From Pseudomonas tolaasii NCPPB 2192 (lineage in GTDB: Bacteria > Pseudomonadota > Gammaproteobacteria > Pseudomonadales > Pseudomonadaceae), in contig NZ_PHHD01000001.1 in NCBI RefSeq assembly GCF_002813445.1, forward strand, positions 3,348,001 through 3,412,000: 64,000 nt of DNA, read 5' to 3'. Positions within the stretch are counted from its first letter, which is position 1, and the number at the start of each line of letters is the position of its first letter. The notes beneath the pieces are model-generated. The model saw only the letters and a list, made by a program, of their open reading frames with translations, was not told where the DNA came from and did not search any database. This document shows, piece after piece, positions 35,476 through 43,931 of this stretch. The position numbers and the translations under genes are program-made.

Positions 35476-36624
35476 ATGTCTGCCTTTCAGGACTACTTCG
35501 ATCCCAGCCACCAATTGGTCCGCGACAGCGTGCGCCGTTTCGTCGAGCGCGAGATGTTGCCGAACGTCGAGCAGTGGGAAGAAGCCGAGAGCTTTCCCCG
35601 AGCGTTGTACCTCAAGGCCGGCGCGGCAGGCATTCTCGGCATCGGTTACCCCGAAAGCCTGGGCGGTAGCCATGAGGGCGACCTGTTTGCGAAGGTCGCC
35701 GCCAGCGAAGAACTGATGCGCTGTGGGTCTGGCGGCGTAGTGGCCGGGCTTGGATCGCTGGATATCGGCCTGCCGCCGATCGTCAAATGGGCGCGCCCCG
35801 AGGTGCGCGAGCGGGTGGCGCCGCCGGTATTGGCTGGCGAGAAGATTTGCGCACTCGCAGTGACCGAGCCCGGGGGCGGTTCGGATGTGGCCAACCTGCA
35901 AACCCGCGCCGTGCGTGAGGGCGACCATTACCGCGTCAGCGGCAGCAAAACCTTCATCACCAGCGGCATCCGTGCCGACTTCTACACCGTGGCCGTGCGC
36001 ACTGGAGGCCCGGGGTTTGGCGGCATCAGCCTGTTGCTCATCGAAAAAGGCACGCCCGGTTTCAGCGTCGGCCAGCCGTTGAAAAAAATGGGTTGGTGGG
36101 CGTCAGACACGGCGCAATTGTTCTTCGACGATTGCCGCGTACCCGTCGGCCATTTGATCGGCGCCGAGAACATGGGCTTTGCCTGCATCATGGGCAACTT
36201 CCAGAGCGAGCGCCTGGCCCTGGCCTTGATGGCCAATATGACCGCACAACTTGCGCTGGAAGAAAGCCTGAAATGGGCGGCCGAGCGCGAGGCATTTGGC
36301 AAACCCATCGGTAAATTCCAGGTGATCAAGCATCGCCTGGCGGAAATGGCCACGGCGGTGGAGGTTTCCCGGGAGTTCACCTACCGCCAGGCGGCGAAAA
36401 TGGCGGCCGGCAAAAGTGTGATCAAAGAGATTTCCATGGCCAAGAACCTGGCGACCGACACGGCTGACCGCGTGACGTATGACGCCGTGCAGATTCTTGG
36501 AGGGCAGGGGTATATGCGCGGCAGCCTGGTGGAGCGGCTGTACCGGGACAACCGCATTCTGTCGATCGGCGGGGGGACGCGGGAAGTGATGAATGAAATC
36601 ATCAGCAAGCAGATGGGGTTGTAA
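35476..36624 (+). CDS. Acyl-CoA dehydrogenase
   Basis: FAD enzyme of 382 residues that introduces the alpha,beta double bond into an acyl-CoA and passes electrons to ETF. ATG at 35476 with GGAG seven bases upstream. FAD and substrate motifs are LAVTEPGGGSDVAN and GSKTFITSG; the C-terminal segment is QILGGQGYMRGSLVERLYRDNRI. At the position of the catalytic Glu of medium-chain enzymes (after GGQGYMR) there is Gly. A Glu occurs in FQSERLALA (E245), the place used by long-chain and isovaleryl-CoA dehydrogenases. A long- or branched-chain substrate is therefore more likely. Transcribed alone, with a palindromic operator in front. Confidence 0.92.
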   Translation: MSAFQDYFDPSHQLVRDSVRRFVEREMLPNVEQWEEAESFPRALYLKAGAAGILGIGYPESLGGSHEGDLFAKVAASEELMRCGSGGVVAGLGSLDIGLPPIVKWARPEVRERVAPPVLAGEKICALAVTEPGGGSDVANLQTRAVREGDHYRVSGSKTFITSGIRADFYTVAVRTGGPGFGGISLLLIEKGTPGFSVGQPLKKMGWWASDTAQLFFDDCRVPVGHLIGAENMGFACIMGNFQSERLALALMANMTAQLALEESLKWAAEREAFGKPIGKFQVIKHRLAEMATAVEVSREFTYRQAAKMAAGKSVIKEISMAKNLATDTADRVTYDAVQILGGQGYMRGSLVERLYRDNRILSIGGGTREVMNEIISKQMGL

Positions 36625-36647
36625 GCCAGGGTGTTCTTGAGGCCCCC

Positions 36648-36720
36648 ATCGCAGGCAAGCCAGCTCCCACATTTGGATGTGTGAATACATTCAAATGTGG
36701 GAGCTGGCTTGCCTGCGATG
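36648..36720. repeat. REP pair, inward-facing orientation
   Basis: ATCGCAGGCAAGCCAGCTCCCACATTTG and its inverse CAAATGTGGGAGCTGGCTTGCCTGCGAT. Here the tails face inward, opposite to most pairs in the window. It lies between the converging acyl-CoA dehydrogenase and apt genes. Confidence 0.9.
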
Positions 36721-36739
36721 AGGCGGTTCCAGGCGACTG

Positions 36740-37288
36740 CTATTTTTCAGTCAAGCCGAACTGCGTCAGGCAGAAGGTCGGGATGCCCATGTCTTCCAGG
36801 CGCTGCGACCCACCCAGCTCCGGCAAATCAATAATCGCCGCCGCTTCAAAAATCTTCGCCCCCATGCGCCGCACCAGGTTCGCCGCTGCGATCAGGGTGC
36901 CACCGGTCGCGATCAAATCATCGAACATCAGCACTGAATCACCTTCACACAGGCTGTCGGCGTGCACTTCCAGGAAGGCTTCGCCGTATTCGGTCTGATA
37001 ACCCTCGGCCAGCACGTCAGCCGGCAGTTTGCCCTGTTTGCGGAACAGGATCAGTGGCTTGTTCAATTGGTAAGCGATGATCGAGCCGATCAGGAAACCC
37101 CGCGCATCCATCGCGCCGATGTGGGTGAAGTCGGCTTCGACATAGCGGTGCGCAAAGCTGTCAGCCACCAGGCGCAGGGCGCGGGGCGACTGGAACAGCG
37201 GCGTGATATCACGAAAGATCACCCCAGGCTTGGGGAAGTCGATGACAGGGCGGATCAGGGATTTGATGTCGAACGAATCGAAAGTCAT
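36740..37288 (-). CDS. apt: Adenine phosphoribosyltransferase
   Basis: Purine salvage enzyme that makes AMP from adenine and PRPP. 182 residues from the ATG at 37288; the frame is open upstream into the end of anr, but MTFDSFDIKSLIRPVIDFPKPGV is the family start. Motifs: FRDITPLFQSPRAL, MDARGFLIGSIIAYQL, FRKQGKLPA, and the PRPP-binding VLMFDDLIATGGTL. It lies 80 bp after anr in the same direction. Confidence 0.95.
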   Translation of the reverse strand: MTFDSFDIKSLIRPVIDFPKPGVIFRDITPLFQSPRALRLVADSFAHRYVEADFTHIGAMDARGFLIGSIIAYQLNKPLILFRKQGKLPADVLAEGYQTEYGEAFLEVHADSLCEGDSVLMFDDLIATGGTLIAAANLVRRMGAKIFEAAAIIDLPELGGSQRLEDMGIPTFCLTQFGLTEK

Positions 37289-37368
37289 CGTCGAGGAGTC
37301 CTGGGGCTGAAAACGGACTCGAAGTATACCTGCGGCCTCGCCGGTTGGCGCGGCCGCGAGTGTCTGGA

Positions 37369-38103
37369 TCAGCTGTCGAGGGTGCCGCCGGCCAGTGCGC
37401 ACAGCTGGATCGGGTCGAGGATATGCACCTCTTTGCCTTCGGCGGCGATCAGCTCGTTCTGCTGGAAGCGCGTGAACACGCGGGACACGGTTTCCACCGC
37501 CAGGCCCAGGTAATTGCCGATTTCATTGCGCGACATGCTCAGGCGGAACTGGTTGGCCGAAAATCCCCGTGCGCGGAAACGGGCCGACAGGTTGACCAGG
37601 AATGTGGCAATCCGCTCGTCGGCGGTTTTCTTCGACAGCAACAGCATCATCTGTTGGTCGTCGCGAATTTCACGGCTCATCACGCGCATCAGTTGGCGGC
37701 GCAGTTGCGGCAACTGCAAGGCCAATTCGTCGAGACGATCGAAGGGAATTTCGCACACTGACGTAGTCTCCAGCGCCTGGGCCGACACCGGATGAATCTC
37801 GGTGTCCATGCCGGACAGCCCGACCAACTCGCTGGGCAGGTGGAAACCGGTGATTTGTTCTTCGCCGCTGTCACTCAGGCTAAACGTTTTCAGCGCGCCT
37901 GAACGGACGGCATACACGGAGTCAAACTTGTCGCCCTGGCGAAACAGAAACTCGCCTTTTTTCAGCGGGCGGCCGCGTTTAACGATGTCGTCCAGCGCAT
38001 CCATGTCTTCCAGATTCAGCGAAAGTGGCAGGCAGAGGGGGGCCAGGCTGCAATCCTTGCAATGAGCCTGGCTGTGAGCGCGCAGTTTGACTGGCTCGGA
38101 CAT
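37369..38103 (-). CDS. anr: Oxygen-sensing Crp/Fnr-family regulator ANR
   Basis: Global activator of low-oxygen genes in pseudomonads, homologous to Fnr. 244 residues. Cysteines C15, C18 and C24 in the N-terminal segment plus C117 can hold the [4Fe-4S] cluster that is lost in air. A cyclic-nucleotide-binding-like fold follows, then a dimer helix and the C-terminal helix-turn-helix, with recognition helix VETVSRVFTRFQ (Fnr-type E and R contacts to TTGAT). AAGGA precedes the start. Predicted targets with TTGAT-N4-ATCAA boxes lie in this window: hemN, ccoG and the second ccoN. Confidence 0.96.
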   Translation of the reverse strand: MSEPVKLRAHSQAHCKDCSLAPLCLPLSLNLEDMDALDDIVKRGRPLKKGEFLFRQGDKFDSVYAVRSGALKTFSLSDSGEEQITGFHLPSELVGLSGMDTEIHPVSAQALETTSVCEIPFDRLDELALQLPQLRRQLMRVMSREIRDDQQMMLLLSKKTADERIATFLVNLSARFRARGFSANQFRLSMSRNEIGNYLGLAVETVSRVFTRFQQNELIAAEGKEVHILDPIQLCALAGGTLDS

Positions 38104-38206
38104 TTCTTAAATCCTTGTGGGAAAACACACATAAGACGTAAGGGTAACGCACCGGGGGGCGATGAGGCCAGCGTGTACAAAAAACCGGCAACGGTATAAA
38201 GCTTTG

Positions 38207-38224
38207 TGTATCGATGCCGATACA
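38207..38224. promoter_or_regulatory. 18-bp perfect palindrome between anr and the coiled-coil gene
   Basis: TGTATCG-ATGC-CGATACA, with a shorter overlapping palindrome CCGATACATCGG to its right (38217-38228). It lies 104 bp before anr and 33 bp before the divergent gene. It does not match the ANR box and fits a separate dimeric regulator. Confidence 0.45.
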
Positions 38225-38256
38225 TCGGTGAATCCCTATGGGCTGGAGCTCAGGTC

Positions 38257-38727
38257 ATGTCGGTAACACCCTTGAATAACCCTGTCATTACAACCAAGAC
38301 GCCGAAGATTCTGACGGCGGCTGATGCACTTGCGGGCAAAAAGGTCGACGACAAACCTGCGCCTCCACCGACGCCCGGCGAAGGGGTGGTGGTGACCATC
38401 TCCGGCGCCGGGATGAAAGCCTCCCAGGCCGGTAGCAACCCGAACAAGGACATCGACGACAGCGGCCTGAAAGACAACATCAAGCAATTGTTGAAGATGA
38501 TCCGCGAACTGCGCAAACAGCTCGCCGAAAAGATGGCTCAACTGTCGGCAGCCATGAATGACACCACCTTGTCCCCGGAAGCACGTCAGGCCAAGGTCTC
38601 CAGCCTGCAGGGGGATATCGCGACAATCCAGGCCGGGTTGATGACGGCCCAGTCCCAACTGGCCAAGTCGCTGAAAAATGAATCACCTGAGGCTCAGTTG
38701 AAAGCCATGTCGCTGCTGGCGAAGTAA
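38257..38727 (+). CDS. Hypothetical coiled-coil protein between anr and hemN
   Basis: 156 residues, soluble, without signal peptide or membrane segment. The N-terminal 60 residues are Thr/Pro/Lys-rich and look disordered (KKVDDKPAPPPTPGEG). From about 80 to 150 there is a helical, Gln/Leu/Lys-rich coiled coil (LLKMIRELRKQLAEKMAQLSAAMND, SLQGDIATIQAGLMTAQSQLAKSL). The pattern is reminiscent of FlxA-like proteins, but I cannot assign it firmly. The ATG at 38257 was chosen over upstream in-frame ATG because GGAG lies before it and the upstream part overlaps the palindrome. It is convergent with hemN. Other pseudomonads also carry an uncharacterised gene at this place. Confidence 0.75.
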   Translation: MSVTPLNNPVITTKTPKILTAADALAGKKVDDKPAPPPTPGEGVVVTISGAGMKASQAGSNPNKDIDDSGLKDNIKQLLKMIRELRKQLAEKMAQLSAAMNDTTLSPEARQAKVSSLQGDIATIQAGLMTAQSQLAKSLKNESPEAQLKAMSLLAK

Positions 38728-38734
38728 GCCGGGC

Positions 38735-40117
38735 CTAGATCACCCGCGAGAAGCGCTGCCGGTTCTGGTGCTCCAGGCAGGCGTCGAACACCATGCACAC
38801 CGAGCGCACCAGCAGGCGCCCGGCCGGCAGCACGTGGATTCCCTGGGCATTCAGTTCGATCAGGCCGTCTGCGGCCATTGTCTCCAGCTGTGGCCAAACG
38901 TCGGCGAAATAACCGCGAAAGTCGACGTTGAAGGCGTGTTCAATGCTGTCGAATGACAGGCTGAAGTTGCAGATCAACTGCTGAATCACTGCCCGCCGCA
39001 ACCGATCATCGGTGGTGCATACCAGGCCCCGGCTGGTGGCCAGTTGCGCCCCGGCTAGAGCATTTTGGTAGTGATTGAGGTCGCTGCTGTTCTGGCAATA
39101 CAAGTCGCCGATCTGGCTGATCGCCGAGACGCCCAAGCCGATCAAATCGCAATGCCCGTGGGTGGTGTAACCCTGGAAATTGCGCTGCAGCGTGCCTTCT
39201 TCCTGGGCCACCGCCAGTTCGTCGTCCGGCAGGGCAAAGTGGTCCATGCCGATGTAGCGGTAACCGGCCTGGGTCAGTTGTTCAATGGTGGTTTGCAGCA
39301 TCAGCAGCTTGGCCGCCGGCGAGGGCAAGTCATCGCTGTTGATGCGCCGCTGGGGCATGAAACGCTCGGGCAGATGCGCGTAGTTGAACACTGACAGGCG
39401 GTCCGGTTGCAGCCTGATCACTTCTTCCACCGTGCGCGCAAAGCTCAGCGGCGATTGTTTGGGCAGGCCGTAGATCAGGTCGATGTTGATCGAGCGAAAC
39501 TGCAGGGTGCGCGCCGCATCAATCACCGCGCGGGTTTCTTCCAGGCTTTGCAGGCGGTTCACGGCGCGCTGCACCTCGGGGTCGAGGTCTTGCAGGCCGA
39601 TGCTGACGCGGTTGAAGCCCAATTCGCGCAGCAGGCCCATGGTTGCCCAGTCAGCCTCGCGCGGGTCGATTTCGATGCCGTAGTCGCCGGAATCGTCGTC
39701 CAGCACGTTGAAGTGCTGGCGCAGGCGCGTCATGACCTGGCGCAGTTCGTCGTGGCTGAGAAACGTCGGCGTACCGCCGCCGAAGTGCAATTGCTCCACG
39801 GGCTGTTTCGGGTCGAGGTGGCAGGCCACCAGCTGGATTTCCTGTTCCAGGCGCTGCAGGTAGGCCTGGGCGCGGCCACGGTCTTTGGTGATGACCTTGT
39901 TGCAGGCGCAGTAGTAGCAAATGTTGGCGCAGAACGGCACGTGCACATACAGCGACAAGGGCCGTGCTGCCTTGCGGCTGTCGCGCAGGGCGTGGAGCAG
40001 GTCGAAGGTGCCGACCTGGCTGTCGAATTGTACGGCGGTGGGGTAGGACGTATAGCGCGGCCCCGGCAGGTCGTAGCGGTGAATCAGATCGGTGTCCCAA
40101 CGAATGGCGTCGAGCAT
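38735..40117 (-). CDS. hemN: Oxygen-independent coproporphyrinogen III oxidase
   Basis: Radical-SAM enzyme that turns coproporphyrinogen III into protoporphyrinogen IX without oxygen, keeping haem synthesis going when the oxygen-dependent HemF cannot. 460 residues, usual for HemN. The N-terminus is RYDLPGPRYTSYPTAVQF. The radical-SAM motif is CANICYYC (CxxxCxxC, about residues 63-70) followed by ACNKVITKD. Glycine-rich HFGGGTPTFL, and NRVSIGLQDLDPEVQRAVNR, follow. A perfect ANR box lies 61 bp upstream. Its product is needed for the haem groups of the cbb3 oxidases encoded next to it. Confidence 0.97.
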   Translation of the reverse strand: MLDAIRWDTDLIHRYDLPGPRYTSYPTAVQFDSQVGTFDLLHALRDSRKAARPLSLYVHVPFCANICYYCACNKVITKDRGRAQAYLQRLEQEIQLVACHLDPKQPVEQLHFGGGTPTFLSHDELRQVMTRLRQHFNVLDDDSGDYGIEIDPREADWATMGLLRELGFNRVSIGLQDLDPEVQRAVNRLQSLEETRAVIDAARTLQFRSINIDLIYGLPKQSPLSFARTVEEVIRLQPDRLSVFNYAHLPERFMPQRRINSDDLPSPAAKLLMLQTTIEQLTQAGYRYIGMDHFALPDDELAVAQEEGTLQRNFQGYTTHGHCDLIGLGVSAISQIGDLYCQNSSDLNHYQNALAGAQLATSRGLVCTTDDRLRRAVIQQLICNFSLSFDSIEHAFNVDFRGYFADVWPQLETMAADGLIELNAQGIHVLPAGRLLVRSVCMVFDACLEHQNRQRFSRVI

Positions 40118-40177
40118 GCGGGCGGTCCCCCGGATTGGCTAGTGGACCGAGTCTAGGGGCGTGTCGCCGGTGGCATC

Positions 40178-40191
40178 TTGATTTGCATCAA
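40178..40191. promoter_or_regulatory. Perfect ANR box of hemN
   Basis: TTGAT-TTGC-ATCAA matches the Fnr/ANR consensus in all ten defined bases. It lies 61 bp upstream of the hemN start, a good position for an activator. Confidence 0.85.
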
Positions 40192-40278
40192 CGGGCAGCG
40201 GCGCTATGCCACAGGGTGGTTCAATGGCCAATCCTGGAACTCAAGTGAGTCAGAGACAGGATGGGGACCACAGGAACC

Positions 40279-40414
40279 TGTGGCGAGCGGGCTTGCCCCG
40301 CGTCGGGCTGCGCAGCAGCCCCAAAACCTGAAGACCAAGGCCCATATGAAGGAACGCGGTTGTCTGAAATGGGGCTGCTTCGCAGTCCAACGCGGGACAA
40401 GCCCGCTCGCCACA
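40279..40414. repeat. Large inverted repeat of the GTGGCGAG family
   Basis: The outer arms GTGGCGAGCGGGCTTGCCCCGCG and CGCGGGACAAGCCCGCTCGCCAC, and inner arms GTCGGGCTGCGCAGCAGCCCC and GGGGCTGCTTCGCAGTCC, form a long imperfect cruciform. It occupies most of the 330-bp space between hemN and the TauE/SafE-like gene. Nothing coding is seen there. Confidence 0.8.
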
Positions 40415-40447
40415 ATGTCAGGCTCCATACCGGCTGAAAGGCTTGGT

Positions 40448-41131
40448 TCAATGACCCATTAACCAGTGTTGGTGAGGCCCCGGCAATGTCCACACGCCAA
40501 ACAGCATCACCAGCAACCCTCCGGCCACGCGAACGCTGCGTTTGCGCAGCAAGGCGGTGACACGTTCAGCGGCCAGCCCGGTTGCCAGCAGCACGGGCCA
40601 GGTGCCCAAGCCAAACGCGAGCATCAAGAGCGCGCTGTCCCACGCATTGCCCTGGCTCGCCGCCCACAGCAGGGTGCTGTAGACCAATCCGCATGGCAGC
40701 CAGCCCCACAGCGCGCCGAGCAGCAAGGCACGCGGCAGGCTGGACACCGGCAGCAAACGGTTGGCGACCGGCTGGATAAAGCGCCACAGGCCGCGCCCGA
40801 GGCGTTCGATGCGGGTCAGGCCGCTCCACCAGCCGGCCAGGTACAGGCCCATGCTGATCAGCAACAACCCGGCGAGCACACGCAGGACCATCGCCGCCGG
40901 GCTGTTGGCCACTGCCCAGCCCGCCAGGCCGATCAACAACCCGGCCGTGGCATAGCTGAGAATACGCCCCAGGTTGTACGCCAGCAGCAGGCGAAAACGC
41001 CGGCTGCGTTGTTCCCTGGGAATCGCCAGGGTCAACGCGCCCATCAGCCCGCCGCACATGCCCAGGCAATGCCCGCCGCCGAGCAGACCGAGGATCAGCG
41101 CGGAAACCAGCAGCGGCGCCAATTCAAGCAT
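40448..41131 (-). CDS. TauE/SafE-family membrane protein of the cbb3 assembly cluster
   Basis: 227-residue membrane protein with six to seven hydrophobic helices. The N-terminal LGLLGGGHCLGMCGGLMGALTL has the His/Cys-containing half-repeat typical of the SafE/urease-accessory-like branch (DsbD-like), repeated later as GALWGWLPCGLVYS. Members at this site are thought to help copper delivery to or maturation of cbb3 oxidase. It overlaps the end of ccoS by 8 bp, so it is the last gene of ccoG-H-I-S. True sulfite export is unlikely from context. Confidence 0.82.
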   Translation of the reverse strand: MLELAPLLVSALILGLLGGGHCLGMCGGLMGALTLAIPREQRSRRFRLLLAYNLGRILSYATAGLLIGLAGWAVANSPAAMVLRVLAGLLLISMGLYLAGWWSGLTRIERLGRGLWRFIQPVANRLLPVSSLPRALLLGALWGWLPCGLVYSTLLWAASQGNAWDSALLMLAFGLGTWPVLLATGLAAERVTALLRKRSVRVAGGLLVMLFGVWTLPGPHQHWLMGH

Positions 41132-41348
41132 GGGGCGGCGCTTTGGGCGGCTGCTCGGCCGGTTGTTCGGGGCGGTTGGCTTCGTCGACGGCGGCCAGGT
41201 GGTTGGGGTCCTGGTCGTCGAACAGCACGCTGTGGGCGGGGCCGTCGAGGTCGTCGTACTGACCGCTGTCCACCGCCCAGAAGAAGATGTAGATGGCCAC
41301 ACCCACCAACAACAGCGCCGCCGGAATCATCACGTATAAAGCTGGCAT
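41124..41348 (-). CDS. ccoS: cbb3 oxidase maturation protein CcoS
   Basis: Small single-span membrane protein (74 residues) required for putting haem and copper into cbb3 oxidase. The N-terminal helix is MPALYVMIPAALLLVGVAIYIFFWAV, followed by SGQYDDLDGPAHSVLFDD, the family signature, and a short polar tail. It lies 22 bp after ccoI and overlaps the next gene by 8 bp. Confidence 0.93.
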   Translation of the reverse strand: MPALYVMIPAALLLVGVAIYIFFWAVDSGQYDDLDGPAHSVLFDDQDPNHLAAVDEANRPEQPAEQPPKAPPHA

Positions 41349-41370
41349 CGGTACTCCATGCCTGTGCGGC

Positions 41371-43815
41371 TCATGCCGGCAGCGGGCGGGTTGATAAAGG
41401 GGCGCTGGCAGCGTGCGCGCCCGGCAGGCGAGTCAGGCGCAGGGCATTGAGCACCACGGTCAACGAACTGACGGACATGCCGACCGCGGCCCAGATCGGC
41501 GTGACCCAGCCGAGGGCGGCAAACGGCAGCATAAGCCCATTGTACAACCCGGCCCACAGCAGGTTTTCGATGATCACCCGCCGTGTGCGCCGCGCGAGGG
41601 CGAAGGCTTGCACCAACGCATCGAGCCGGTTGGAAAGCAGCACGGCATCGGCGCTGGTTTTCGCCAGGTCCGTGGCCGAGCCCATGGCCACACTGATATC
41701 GGCGGCGGCGAGCACCGGCACGTCGTTGACGCCATCGCCGAGCATCAACACCTTGCGGCCTTCCTTGTGCAGTTGTTGCAGCACCTGCAGCTTGTCGTCG
41801 GGGCGCAGGCCGCCGCGGGCCTCGTCGATACCCAGCTCGGCGGCGACACTGGCAACCATCGGCGAACTGTCGCCCGACAGCAGCAATGTCCGCCAGCCGC
41901 GCGCCTTGCACGCGGCCAACAGGGCGGGGGCGTCACTGCGCAGGCGGTCGTCCAGCACGAACCAGGCAAGGGCACCGTCGCGGTCGCCGAGCAGCAGCCA
42001 TTGGCCGGCTTCGTCGGGTGACGCGGGTATCGGGCACCCACTTAACTCGCAGACATAGCCGGGCTGGCCGATGCGCATCAGGCGTTCGCCCACTCGGCCT
42101 TCGAGCCCCAGACCGGGGGAACTGTGCACTTCGTCAGCGGCCAGCGGCGCGCGGCCAAAGGCGCGGGCAATCGGGTGTTCGGAGCGGTTTTCCAGCGCAG
42201 CGGCGAGGCTCAGGCATTCATCGCTGTTCAGCGTGCCCAGCGGGCGAATTGCGCGCAGCGCCAGCCGGCCTTCGGTGAGGGTGCCGGTCTTGTCGAAGAT
42301 CACCGTGTCGATCTGGTTCAGGCCTTCGAGTACATGGCCGCGCGTCAGCAACAGCCCGAGTTTGTGCAGGGAGCCGGTGGCGGCGGTCAGGGCGGTCGGT
42401 GTGGCGAGGGACAGCGCGCACGGGCAGGTCGCCACCAGCATGGCCAGCACGATCCAGAACGCGCGCGACGCGTCCAGCTCCCACCACACCAGGCCAATCA
42501 CCGCCGCCGCAATCAACGAACACAGCAGGAACCACTGGGCCGCGCGGTCGGCGATTTGCGCCAGACGCGGTTTCTCGGCCTGGGCGCGCTCCAGCAGGCG
42601 CACGATGGCGGACAGGCGCGTGTCATGGCCCAGGGCGCGAACTTCGACGGTCAACGCGCCTTCAACATTGAGTGTGCCCGCAGTGACGCTGTCGCCGGCA
42701 TGCCGGGGTTGTGGCAGGTATTCGCCGGTGAGCAGCGATTCATCAATGCTCGATTGGCCGTCGAGAATCACGCCATCTGCCGGCAGCACGGCGCCGGGGT
42801 GTACCAGCACGCGGTCACCCAGGGCCAATTCACTGAGCAGGATGCGTTCACTTTGCCCGTCATGGTGCAGGCGCAGGCACGACGCCGGCAGCAGGTTGAC
42901 CAACTGCGCGGTGGCGGCCGCCGTACGTTCCCGGGCGCGGCGTTCCAGGTAGCGGCCGGCCAGCAGGAACAGCGCGAACATGCCCACTGCATCGAAATAC
43001 AACTCGCCGGTGCCGGTGATTGCGGTCCAGATGCCGGCCAGATAGGCGCCGCCAATCGCCAGGGACACCGACACGTCCATGGTCAGGTGGCGGGTGCGCA
43101 GGTCGCGCAGGGCACCTTTGAAAAACGGTGCGCAGCTGTAAAACACGATGGGGGTTGTCAGAAACATCGCCACCCAGCGCAGGATGACGTGCAGTTCCGG
43201 GCTCAGGTCGATATTGAATTCGGGCCAGGTGGCCATGGTTGCCATCATCGCCTGGAACCACAGCAAACCGGCCACGCCCAGTTGGCGCAAGGCCAGGCGG
43301 TTTTCGCCGGCCAGTTGCTCGGCGGCGCGATCCGCCTGATACGGGTGGGCGGCGTAACCGATATGGCGCAGTTCGCTGAGCAATTGGCTGAGCGGCAGTT
43401 GCCCATCGGCCCATTGCACATGCAGGCGATGGTTGGACAGGTTCAACCGCGCCTCGGCCACGGCGGGCAGGCCGCGCAGGTGTTTTTCGATCAGCCAGCC
43501 GCAGGCTGCGCAACTGATGCCTTCCATCAACAGGGTGGTTTCGGCCAGTTCGCCCGTGTGGTGCACGAAGGGCTGCTGGACGTCGGCGCGGTCGTACAGC
43601 GCAAGTTCGTCCACCAACTGCACCGGCAATGCGTCGGGGTTGGTCGAGGCTTCGCTGCGGTGCTGGTAATAACTTTCCAGGCCGCCGGCCACAATGGCTT
43701 CGGCCACCGCCTGACAGCCCGGGCAGCAGAGCTCGCGGCGCTCGCCGAGGATGAGGGTGGTGAAGCGGCTGCCCGAGGGGACGGGCAGGGCGCAGTGGTA
43801 GCAGGGGGTGGTCAT
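41371..43815 (-). CDS. ccoI: Copper-transporting P1B-type ATPase CcoI
   Basis: Membrane ATPase (814 residues) that exports copper for insertion into the CuB site of cbb3 oxidase. The N-terminus has a Cys-rich zinc/copper-like segment (CYHCALPVPSG and CCPGCQAV) and a heavy-metal-binding domain with GISCAACGWLIEKHL. Transmembrane metal site is CPCALS. The actuator motif is TGEYLP, the phosphorylation motif DKTGTLTEGR, and the hinge GDGVNDVPVLAAADIS. The extra N-terminal cysteines are typical of CcoI/FixI compared with CopA. A REP pair separates it from ccoH. Confidence 0.95.
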   Translation of the reverse strand: MTTPCYHCALPVPSGSRFTTLILGERRELCCPGCQAVAEAIVAGGLESYYQHRSEASTNPDALPVQLVDELALYDRADVQQPFVHHTGELAETTLLMEGISCAACGWLIEKHLRGLPAVAEARLNLSNHRLHVQWADGQLPLSQLLSELRHIGYAAHPYQADRAAEQLAGENRLALRQLGVAGLLWFQAMMATMATWPEFNIDLSPELHVILRWVAMFLTTPIVFYSCAPFFKGALRDLRTRHLTMDVSVSLAIGGAYLAGIWTAITGTGELYFDAVGMFALFLLAGRYLERRARERTAAATAQLVNLLPASCLRLHHDGQSERILLSELALGDRVLVHPGAVLPADGVILDGQSSIDESLLTGEYLPQPRHAGDSVTAGTLNVEGALTVEVRALGHDTRLSAIVRLLERAQAEKPRLAQIADRAAQWFLLCSLIAAAVIGLVWWELDASRAFWIVLAMLVATCPCALSLATPTALTAATGSLHKLGLLLTRGHVLEGLNQIDTVIFDKTGTLTEGRLALRAIRPLGTLNSDECLSLAAALENRSEHPIARAFGRAPLAADEVHSSPGLGLEGRVGERLMRIGQPGYVCELSGCPIPASPDEAGQWLLLGDRDGALAWFVLDDRLRSDAPALLAACKARGWRTLLLSGDSSPMVASVAAELGIDEARGGLRPDDKLQVLQQLHKEGRKVLMLGDGVNDVPVLAAADISVAMGSATDLAKTSADAVLLSNRLDALVQAFALARRTRRVIIENLLWAGLYNGLMLPFAALGWVTPIWAAVGMSVSSLTVVLNALRLTRLPGAHAASAPLSTRPLPA

Positions 43816-43846
43816 GGGTTGAAATCTGTGGTGGCTGGGAGGGCCT

Positions 43847-43914
43847 CATCGCGGGCAAGCCCGGCTCCCACAGGGGACCGCAATCCAATGTAGGAGCCGG
43901 GCTTGCCCGCGATG
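43847..43914. repeat. REP pair, inward-facing orientation
   Basis: CATCGCGGGCAAGCCCGGCTCCCACA and its inverse TAGGAGCCGGGCTTGCCCGCGATG. It lies inside the ccoG-H-I-S operon, between ccoH and ccoI, and could modulate the relative mRNA levels of the two. Confidence 0.88.
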
Positions 43915-43931
43915 CGCGAAGCGCAGGCTTT

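Noticed and set aside
40466..43893. Long + strand open frames (530 and 589 codons) over the ccoS/ccoI region
   Set aside because: They are antisense shadows of the TauE/SafE-like, ccoS and ccoI genes, with no ribosome-binding site or recognisable domain.
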